Positions 1 to 5,437 of a DNA stretch of 5,776 nt are shown one piece after another. Both the position numbers and the translations under genes were made by a program. How positions within the stretch are numbered: the first letter of the stretch is position 1; the number at the start of each line of letters is the position of its first letter. The notes beneath the pieces were generated by a model. That model did no database searches, was not told the origin of the DNA, and saw only the letters and a program-made list of their open reading frames with translations. Origin of the DNA: Flavobacteriales bacterium. Its GTDB lineage: Bacteria > Bacteroidota > Bacteroidia > Flavobacteriales_D > Sanyastnellaceae. The stretch lies in NCBI GenBank assembly GCA_015660615.1, contig DQKQ01000144.1, positions 1 through 5,776 on the forward strand. The letters are read 5' to 3'.

Positions 1-504
1 AGGTGCCGCCTGATCATCCAATGGAAACCTGCGCGGATCTCCTCCCACAGATAATGCACCATAGGTAGCGCCGTGATATGAACGATAATGTGATATGATC
101 TTATGCCGACCCGTATACATTCTGGCCAGTTTTATTGAATTTTCTATTCCTTCAGCACCTGAAACAGTAAAAAATGCCTTGGTTAGGTTTCCAGGCGTAA
201 TTTCCTTTAGTTTTTTTCCAAGTTTACCTCGGATTTCAGTTGCCATTCCTGGATAGACAAACGAGAGTTTCTCCATTTGATCTGAAACGGCTTTTGTTAT
301 GCGTTGATTTCCGTGACCAATATTCACATTCATTAACTGCGATGAAAAATCTATAATTCTAGATCCATCGGCGGTGTAGACGTAAACTCCTTCTGCTCTT
401 TCCGCTTGAATTGGGTTCAGACCAGCTTGTTTAGACCATGAAAACAGAGTGTAATCCAAATTATTCTGAATCACCTCATTTGAAGTTTTGTTCAATTCAC
501 TCAT
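1..504 (-). CDS. Class III omega-aminotransferase, N-terminal part (runs off the left edge)
   Basis: This is the N-terminal 168 codons of a fold-type I, class III PLP aminotransferase; the rest, including the catalytic lysine, lies beyond base 1. Visible landmarks are FSWSKQ at residues 21-26, DFSSQLMNVNIGH at 52-64, the PLP-phosphate region SGAEGIENSIKLAR at 115-128, and YHGAT at 143-147 followed by GGDPRR at 154-159. The FSWS...DFSSQL.NVNIGH pattern recalls taurine--2-oxoglutarate and related omega-amino acid aminotransferases. The start is ATG at 504, 24 bases downstream of the stop of the semialdehyde dehydrogenase gene, so the two are probably co-transcribed. That neighbour favours beta-alanine or 3-aminoisobutyrate as amino donor, giving malonate or methylmalonate semialdehyde; taurine or GABA remain possible. 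The class is certain, the substrate is inferred from context. The protein has no signal peptide and is presumably cytoplasmic. Confidence 0.93.
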   Translation of the reverse strand, partial: MSELNKTSNEVIQNNLDYTLFSWSKQAGLNPIQAERAEGVYVYTADGSRIIDFSSQLMNVNIGHGNQRITKAVSDQMEKLSFVYPGMATEIRGKLGKKLKEITPGNLTKAFFTVSGAEGIENSIKLARMYTGRHKIISHYRSYHGATYGALSVGGDPRRFPLDDQAAP

Positions 505-528
505 GCTTTTCAAAAATAATAATACTAA

Positions 529-1995
529 TTAGCTCATCCAGTTAGTCTTTGCCTCTGGATTCCATTTGATTGTGGTTTTTTTATTTTGCGTCCAGAATTC
601 GATAGAACTTCTACCTGTAATGTCACAGACACCAAATTTGGATTCATTCCAGCCTCCAAATGAGAACGGCTCTCTAGGTACTGGGACACCAATATTAACT
701 CCAATCATTCCAGCACTTGCGCGTTCCATAACCTGCTTTGCGAGTCCACCGCTTTGTGTAAAGACGGCAGCTGCATTTCCATAGTTTGAACTATTTTCAA
801 TGTCCATTGCTTCATCTAAATCTTTTGCGCGAATTATAGAGATCACTGGACCGAATATTTCTTCAGACGCAACACTCATTTCTGGAGTAACGTAATCAAT
901 AATTGTTGGTCCGACGTAATATCCACCTTCTTTTCCTGCAACAGTAGCTCCACGTCCATCAAGTAGAATAGTCGCCCCGGCTCTTTCAGCAGCAGTTATA
1001 TAACCCTCAATTCGCTCCTTTGCTGCAGCACTAATAACAGAACCAAGATTATCACCAGGCACTATTTTTTTTGCGTCTTCAACCATCTTATCTATAATGT
1101 GCTGCACTTTATCAACACCAACCATTACTGAAGCTGCCATGCATCGCTGTCCAGCGCATCCCGACATAGATGCAACCACATTTGAAGCAGTCATATCTAA
1201 ATGTGCATCTGGCAATACGATGAGGTGATTTTTTGCTCCACCTAAAGCTACACAGCGTTTAAGGTTTGAAGTAGCACGCTTGTAAACGATTTTTGCAACC
1301 CTCGTAGATCCAACAAACGAAACAGCTTCGATTCCAGGGTGATCGCAAATTGATTCTACAACTTCTTTTCCACCGTTCACAACATTAAAAACACCATCAG
1401 GAAGTCCTGCTTCTTTTAATAGTTCAGACATACGAACCACACTTAATGGAACAAGTTCAGACGGTTTCATGATCATCGTGTTTCCAAGCATTAACGCGTT
1501 CGGCATCGTCCAGTGAGGAACCATGTTTGGAAAGTTGAAAGGTGCAATCGACGCGACAACTCCAATTGGTCGTCGTTCCGTACGACATTCAACACCCAAG
1601 CTTACTTCTTGAACTTCATTACTCACAATTTGGGGTAACGAAACAGCAAACTCACATAATTCCATGCTTTTTTCAACTTCAGCTTTTGATTCCCCATAGC
1701 TTTTCCCGTTTTCAAGGACAATTAGTTCGGTTAGCTCTTGTATGTTTTTTTCAAGCAAAAACCTATATTTAAAAAATATTTGGGCACGCTCTTTCATTGT
1801 AGTAGCTGACCAGGTTTTATACGCTTCGGATGCCGCCTTAACGGCTTTATCTACATCAGCGTAAGTTGAAAGTGGAATGGTTGATATTATCGATCCGTCA
1901 ATAGGACTTTCCACGTTCATTGGTTTCTGTCCATTTCGTTCAAATTTTCCGTCGATGAAGTTTTTCACCTCACTCAGTTTCTCTTTAGTCTCCAT
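529..1995 (-). CDS. mmsA: CoA-acylating methylmalonate/malonate-semialdehyde dehydrogenase
   Basis: This 488-residue protein is a full-length aldehyde dehydrogenase of the MmsA/IolA family, which converts methylmalonate or malonate semialdehyde plus CoA and NAD+ to propionyl-CoA or acetyl-CoA with loss of CO2. Numbering from the ATG at 1995, the Rossmann-side motifs are PFNFP at 152-156, MKPSE at 176-180 and FVGST at 227-231. ALGGAKNH at 250-257 replaces the usual ELGG-type motif, so the general-base glutamate of hydrolytic ALDHs is absent, as expected for the CoA-dependent family. The catalytic cysteine is Cys285 in GCAGQRCMA, and EEIFGPV at 378-384 and PVPREPFSFGG near 438-448 are also typical. 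The frame is open back to a TTG at 2022 (nine more codons), but the ATG fits the family N-terminus better. It is the first gene of an operon with the class III aminotransferase. Roles in valine, thymine, beta-alanine or inositol catabolism are all possible; the aminotransferase favours beta-amino acids. Confidence 0.95.
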   Translation of the reverse strand: METKEKLSEVKNFIDGKFERNGQKPMNVESPIDGSIISTIPLSTYADVDKAVKAASEAYKTWSATTMKERAQIFFKYRFLLEKNIQELTELIVLENGKSYGESKAEVEKSMELCEFAVSLPQIVSNEVQEVSLGVECRTERRPIGVVASIAPFNFPNMVPHWTMPNALMLGNTMIMKPSELVPLSVVRMSELLKEAGLPDGVFNVVNGGKEVVESICDHPGIEAVSFVGSTRVAKIVYKRATSNLKRCVALGGAKNHLIVLPDAHLDMTASNVVASMSGCAGQRCMAASVMVGVDKVQHIIDKMVEDAKKIVPGDNLGSVISAAAKERIEGYITAAERAGATILLDGRGATVAGKEGGYYVGPTIIDYVTPEMSVASEEIFGPVISIIRAKDLDEAMDIENSSNYGNAAAVFTQSGGLAKQVMERASAGMIGVNIGVPVPREPFSFGGWNESKFGVCDITGRSSIEFWTQNKKTTIKWNPEAKTNWMS

Positions 1996-2160
1996 TGTAG
2001 TCAATTTAATTTCTGGCAACAAGCTAATAATAAGGTGCGCAGTAATATTCTGTAATATAAATAAAATAAAGCGGTTTCCGGAATAAATTGTAGTGGAGTA
2101 AGGTAATCAATGTCTAAGAAAAACATAAATTTAAAACTGTTTGTGAAAAGTGGGAGTATG

Positions 2161-2180
2161 CACTTTATAGAATTAAAGTG
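2161..2180. promoter_or_regulatory. Perfect inverted repeat, candidate operator
   Basis: CACTTTA at 2161-2167 and TAAAGTG at 2174-2180 are exact reverse complements separated by six bases. Further AAAGTG at 2147-2152 and AAAGTC at 2183-2188 flank it. The dyad lies centrally in the divergent intergenic region, where a regulator serving one or both operons could bind. No T-tract follows on either strand, so it does not look like a terminator. Its function is inferred from position and symmetry alone. Confidence 0.35.
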
Positions 2181-2321
2181 ACAAAGTCTTTAGATAAATA
2201 CTAATGTAATAATAACTATTTTTACTGCATTCTGAAGAACATTGGACATATTGTAGTTAAACTCATTTTACTTTCTGTTTTTTTTTTGAAATAGAAATGA
2301 ACCAAGTTTAAGATATTCTCA

Positions 2322-2329
2322 TATTTTTG
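2322..2329 (+). promoter_or_regulatory. Possible Bacteroidota-type -7 box (TAnnTTTG)
   Basis: TATTTTTG matches the TAnnTTTG -7 consensus of Bacteroidota sigma factors exactly. It lies 18 bases before the ATG of the aminotransferase-like gene, which would leave a very short leader. No TTG -33 element is found at the expected distance. In DNA this AT-rich a chance match is likely: an equal match occurs in the 24-base gap of the leftward operon. Confidence 0.2.
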
Positions 2330-2347
2330 ACTTTGATTTAACAATTC

Positions 2348-3256
2348 ATGATACACGGAACACATAATGCTGAGCCAGACAAAAGAAACAGCGATGTATT
2401 GATCTACATCAATGGTGAATTGTTTAAAAGGGCGGAGGCAAAGATTAGCGTATTTGACAGTGGGTATCTTGTAGGAGATGGGGTTTGGGAAGCGATGAGG
2501 CTTTATAACGGTGTTCTAGCTTTTTCAAATCAACACCTTGACCGATTGTGGGCAGGAGCTGCTTCTATAGGTATGGAAATGAATTTCAGTAGAGAAGAGT
2601 TACTTCAAAAAGTTCATCGGACTCTGGATGCAAACGACATGCATACTGATGTTCACGTAAGAGTAATGTTGACACGAGGAACTAAGACTACCCCTTCGCA
2701 GGATCCTCGTCTGTTATTGAGTGGGCCTAATCTTGTGATAATCGCTGAGCATAAGAAAGCGAGCAAAGAGTCTACATTAAAGGGAATCACTCTTTTCACG
2801 AGTACTGTAAGAAGAGGCTCGCCAGACTATTTAGATCCTCGAATGAATTGCCACAGCAAACTACATGAGGTTCAAGCACTCGTTCAAGCACTAGAAGCAG
2901 GTTGTGATGAAGCCCTAATGCTTGACGTCAGAGGTTTTGTTTCTACTTGTAATGCAACGAATTTCTTTTTAGTAAGAAAAGATGAGGTTTGGACTTCTAC
3001 AGGAGCATATTGTATGAATGGAATTACGAGAAACAATGTGATTCATATTTGTGAGCAAGAGGGGATTGTGTGTCGTCAAAAAGATTTCTCATTGTTTGAC
3101 ACTTACTCTGCGGACGAAGCTTTTGTAACGGGGAGTTTTGGCGGCTTGACCCCTGTGACAAAGATAGATGGACGTGTTATTTCAAGTGGGGCTGGCCCAA
3201 TAACAAAACGATTACAAGGACATTATAAAGAACTCATAACAAATGAAGCCAGTTAG
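2348..3256 (+). CDS. Class IV (BCAT/D-amino acid aminotransferase-like) protein with altered active site
   Basis: This 302-residue protein has the full length and fold markers of fold-type IV PLP enzymes: SVFDSGYLVGDGVWEAMR at 34-51, HLDRL at 63-67 (Arg66 is the usual phosphate-contact arginine), MLDVRGFV at 191-198, NATNFF at 202-207, NGITRNNV at 224-231 and GPITKRLQ at 283-290. Aligned without gaps between LDPR (162-165) and DEALMLD (187-193), the normal Schiff-base lysine position is Asn167; the nearest lysine is Lys171, one helical turn later. The glutamate that normally contacts the PLP nitrogen is Thr200. From memory, plant 'branched-chain-amino-acid aminotransferase-like' proteins are the closest recognisable relatives and also lack the lysine at that site, while keeping the glutamate. 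It overlaps the sulfotransferase-like gene by 14 bases, implying translational coupling. Fold assignment is strong; transaminase activity is doubtful and no substrate can be named. Confidence 0.9.
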   Translation: MIHGTHNAEPDKRNSDVLIYINGELFKRAEAKISVFDSGYLVGDGVWEAMRLYNGVLAFSNQHLDRLWAGAASIGMEMNFSREELLQKVHRTLDANDMHTDVHVRVMLTRGTKTTPSQDPRLLLSGPNLVIIAEHKKASKESTLKGITLFTSTVRRGSPDYLDPRMNCHSKLHEVQALVQALEAGCDEALMLDVRGFVSTCNATNFFLVRKDEVWTSTGAYCMNGITRNNVIHICEQEGIVCRQKDFSLFDTYSADEAFVTGSFGGLTPVTKIDGRVISSGAGPITKRLQGHYKELITNEAS

Positions 3257-3974
3257 AATTTGTCTTTGGTCAGGGCCACGGAATATATCTACTTCACTTA
3301 TGTACTCCTTTGCACAACTGAGCAATTGCCAAGTCGTAGATGAACCTTTATATGCACATTATTTAGCACAACTTTCTGAAGATGAGCGCGCACGACACCC
3401 TGCAGCTGATGAAATTATGGCATCTATGGAGCAAGATGGAACAAAAGTAGTTGATATGATGACGGGTGATTTCGGGGAGTCTACAGAGGTATTGTTCTTC
3501 AAAAACATGACCCATCATCTGCCAGGAATAGATAGGCGTTTTATGAAGGATGTGGTAAATGTAATTCTTACAAGGGACCCCGAAAACATGTTGCCTTCGT
3601 ATGACAAAGTAATTAAGAATCCATCTTTGAGCGATACAGGATATGATGCTCACATTGAGCTTTTAGATTACTTTAACCAGGAAGGAATCACCCCTATCGT
3701 TGTTGATTCAAAATCGATACAGGAAGACGCAGAAAGAGTACTTCGGGAGTTGTGTAAACGAGCAGAAGTTGTATTTGATTCAGCTATGTTGAAATGGGAA
3801 GCGGGCCCTAAAAAAGAGGACGGAATTTGGGCGAAATATTGGTATTCAAGCACACATGATTCTACAGGTTTTTTCAAGTTTACTCCTAAGAAAGCTACAT
3901 TCCCACAGCACCTAACTCCACTTTTACTTCAGTGTAAACCACTTTACAAAAGGATTCAAAAACTTGCAATTTGA
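3243..3974 (+). CDS. Sulfotransferase-like P-loop protein, partner of the class IV aminotransferase-like protein
   Basis: This 243-residue cytoplasmic protein resembles PAPS-dependent sulfotransferases. The N-terminal WSGPRNIST at 9-17 sits where the 5'-phosphosulfate-binding loop is found, and ILTRDPENMLPSY at 108-120 resembles the 3'-phosphate-binding segment with its arginine and serine. DEPLYA at 33-38, FFKNMTHHL at 85-93, MLKWEAGPKKEDGIWAKYWY at 182-201 and STGF at 207-210 closely match, as I remember it, the N-terminal half of the Arabidopsis fusion protein in which the same domain precedes a class IV aminotransferase domain. The start ATG at 3243 lies inside the end of the upstream gene. 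It is the last gene of this plus-strand operon and converges on the GH16 gene 40 bases further on. Whether it transfers sulfate, and to what, is unknown; it may instead be a nucleotide-binding or kinase-like relative. Confidence 0.88.
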   Translation: MKPVRICLWSGPRNISTSLMYSFAQLSNCQVVDEPLYAHYLAQLSEDERARHPAADEIMASMEQDGTKVVDMMTGDFGESTEVLFFKNMTHHLPGIDRRFMKDVVNVILTRDPENMLPSYDKVIKNPSLSDTGYDAHIELLDYFNQEGITPIVVDSKSIQEDAERVLRELCKRAEVVFDSAMLKWEAGPKKEDGIWAKYWYSSTHDSTGFFKFTPKKATFPQHLTPLLLQCKPLYKRIQKLAI

Positions 3975-4014
3975 GATTGATATAATTTCTATTGAGTATT
4001 TTAAATTTAAGTTG

Positions 4015-5328
4015 TTAAGGACAAGGGTGCCCAAATGCACTTAGCACTTCCAGCACGTCTACGATGCTAACTATATCGTCTCCTGTGAGGTCAGTAGTAC
4101 AATTTGAAGTACAACCAAATTCGCTTAGGAGCGTCAGGACGTCATTGACCCCAACGTAGAGATCGTTATCCAAGTCGGCAGGGCAGTCCCCTCCGTCATC
4201 CAACTCACCACAGGTTGCACACGAATTCCAGCAATAAAGTGGCGTGTATATGCTGCTAAATTCCTCATCAACCGATATCCCGTAGTTGGTCCACTCGTCG
4301 CAGGGGTTGTAGTCGCAGGAGGCACCAAGTATGGGTTGGGCGATTAGCCCACCCCAACCGTTGACTGCGAATTGATATTCATGTTGACCGAGAGGTAAGT
4401 CTAGGGTGACCGTCCAAATCCCGTCCCCGTCGTCATCCTCCATAGCGGTGCAGTTCCCACACCAGGAATTGAATCCGCCGTTGAGGTAGACCACGTCGGT
4501 TGGGGTCAAGGTCAGGGACGAAGCGTCAACTCCGAAGTGTACTGGTCGTGTAGGTTGGTCTGTGGTGTAGGACGTGATGTTCAGATGCAATTCGCCGTCC
4601 ACAACTTCGACGTTCTGTGCCCGGAAAGTGCAGAGAGGGCCCACTTGCCCGTCCTCACTTTGGTCCCACCGCGACGCATCCAAGGTATCAAATGGATCGT
4701 CCCATGCAAGAGTGAAGTTGTTAGCGGTTCCTGCGTTGCCCGAACCCGGCGTGTATTCATAGTACCTAACGTAGTCGTACTTCGAAGTCCCCGGCATAGC
4801 TGTGGGATCCCATACACCCGTCCAATTGATATTCTCGACGGCCCAGAGGTTCATAAAGATGCGCATGGGGTGTACGAGCTGGACCAAGTATTCGTGAGTG
4901 AAGCTCAGCGAGAGCTCGCCATTAATGAACCACCGCACTGTAGTAGGTTCCCATTCGATGGCGTAATCTACCATCGTGGTGTGTGGATTGAATGGCGTGG
5001 GCAGAATTTGAGTCACGCTAGTCAGATTCGGATGGTGAGTAGTGAACTGGACGGAGTTATCCAAGTTTCCAGTCATCTCGATGTCGATTTCGTTGACTTC
5101 CGATGGCCAGTTGCAATTTATATCCCAATTGTACAGGAAGAAGGAGCTGACTATGCCGCTTCCCTGTGTGGATTGCATCCGCGTCTCAAACCGTCCGTAC
5201 AGGTATGCCTCATGGCTCTTGATGGCTCCACCATCGCACTGGTCGTTTTGGGACCAAACAGGTTCCATAGAACTTGTCAATACGACAAATATGAGGAAAG
5301 CTATAGCCTGAAAATGTGAGGTGCACAT
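4015..5328 (-). CDS. Secreted circularly permuted GH16 beta-glucanase with E-set-like and dockerin-like domains
   Basis: This 437-residue protein probably hydrolyses 1,3-1,4- or 1,3-beta-glucan outside the cell. A signal peptide covers about residues 1-26. The catalytic half comes first: YLYGRFETRM at 42-51, GIVSSFFLYN at 58-67, EIDIE at 80-84 (Glu80 nucleophile, Asp82, Glu84 acid/base), IEWEPTTVRWFING at 124-137, FMNLW at 158-162 and KYDYVRYY at 183-190. The part that normally opens the GH16 jelly-roll follows it: WDDPFDTLDASRW at 209-221, CTFRAQNV at 233-240 and DGELHLNIT at 244-252. This is the order of the Fibrobacter succinogenes lichenase. Residues 262-373 form a Cys-rich E-set or carbohydrate-binding-like domain (GGFNSWCGNC at 284-293). 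Residues 382-434 hold two EF-hand-like repeats, Asp385/387/389/396 and Asp413/Thr415/Asp417/Asp424. No T9SS sorting tail is evident. The gene is more GC-rich than its surroundings. Beta-glucanase class is firm; exact linkage specificity is inferred. Confidence 0.93.
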   Translation of the reverse strand: MCTSHFQAIAFLIFVVLTSSMEPVWSQNDQCDGGAIKSHEAYLYGRFETRMQSTQGSGIVSSFFLYNWDINCNWPSEVNEIDIEMTGNLDNSVQFTTHHPNLTSVTQILPTPFNPHTTMVDYAIEWEPTTVRWFINGELSLSFTHEYLVQLVHPMRIFMNLWAVENINWTGVWDPTAMPGTSKYDYVRYYEYTPGSGNAGTANNFTLAWDDPFDTLDASRWDQSEDGQVGPLCTFRAQNVEVVDGELHLNITSYTTDQPTRPVHFGVDASSLTLTPTDVVYLNGGFNSWCGNCTAMEDDDGDGIWTVTLDLPLGQHEYQFAVNGWGGLIAQPILGASCDYNPCDEWTNYGISVDEEFSSIYTPLYCWNSCATCGELDDGGDCPADLDNDLYVGVNDVLTLLSEFGCTSNCTTDLTGDDIVSIVDVLEVLSAFGHPCP

Positions 5329-5402
5329 ACCTTTAAAGGTACGACAGAAGGCTATACCTACGCGGCGGTTAGGTCGTAGAAGAGGAGACGCCTGGGGTGA
5401 AC
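4019..5402. other. GC-rich island covering the GH16 gene and its leader
   Basis: Hand counts of 60-base lines give 39 G+C at 4621-4680, 34 at 4441-4500 and 28 at 5101-5160. Flanking coding lines give 27 at 2701-2760 and 20 at 5521-5580. The change occurs at the GH16 stop codon on one side and near base 5402, inside the upstream gap, on the other. No flanking repeats or integrase were seen. Acquisition of the gene with its leader from a GC-richer genome is the simplest reading, but it is inferred from composition only. Confidence 0.6.
5328..5341. repeat. 14-bp perfect palindrome at the GH16 start codon
   Basis: TACCTTTAAAGGTA is its own reverse complement, and its last base in the sense direction is the A of the GH16 ATG. 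It could be an operator for a dimeric regulator or, in the mRNA, pairing that affects access to the start. An AAAGG lies two bases before the ATG, too close for a normal Shine-Dalgarno site. A chance palindrome of this length is uncommon but possible. Confidence 0.4.
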
Positions 5403-5437
5403 CACAAAATCCAACAAAAAATCAACATTAATTATAA

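Larger units (their letters stand above)
1996..2347. other. Divergent intergenic region between the mmsA-type operon and the aminotransferase/sulfotransferase operon
   Basis: This AT-rich stretch of about 350 bases must hold the promoters of both diverging operons. It contains a 7-bp perfect inverted repeat at 2161-2180, four AAAGTG-like boxes between 2147 and 2188, a run of ten T at 2278-2287, and one match to the Bacteroidota -7 consensus at 2322-2329. No exact TAnnTTTG box was found in the region upstream of the leftward operon that I checked. A 23-codon ORF (2110-2181, plus strand) is present but weakly supported. No RNA gene was recognised. Confidence 0.6.

Noticed and set aside
511..518. 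Minus-strand TATTTTTG, an exact TAnnTTTG match between the dehydrogenase and the class III aminotransferase
   Set aside because: It lies in a 24-base intra-operon gap, seven bases before the ATG, with no -33 element; likely chance in AT-rich sequence.
1996..2022. TTG start adding nine residues to the semialdehyde dehydrogenase
   Set aside because: The ATG at 1995 gives a family-like N-terminus leading into KNFIDGKF; the extra residues match nothing expected.
2110..2181. 23-codon plus-strand ORF (MSKKNINLKLF...) in the divergent intergenic region, ending inside the inverted repeat, with GGAG and AAGG upstream
   Set aside because: It is very short, Lys/Asn-rich as expected from AT-rich DNA, and its link to the downstream operon is unclear. 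Conservation in relatives would be needed to call it.
3975..4014. Possible bidirectional terminator between the converging sulfotransferase-like and GH16 genes
   Set aside because: The only symmetry is an AT-only TTAAATTTAA palindrome; there is no stable GC stem followed by a T-tract.
4537..5319. Long plus-strand open frame antisense to the GH16 gene
   Set aside because: Its translation shows no domain or motif, and it mirrors a GH16 protein with clear catalytic residues and signal peptide; GC-rich antisense frames are often open by chance.
5357..5380. Short stem CTACG...CGTAG in the gap between the two secreted-protein genes
   Set aside because: Five base pairs with a 12-base loop and no T-tract is too weak to call a terminator or structured RNA.
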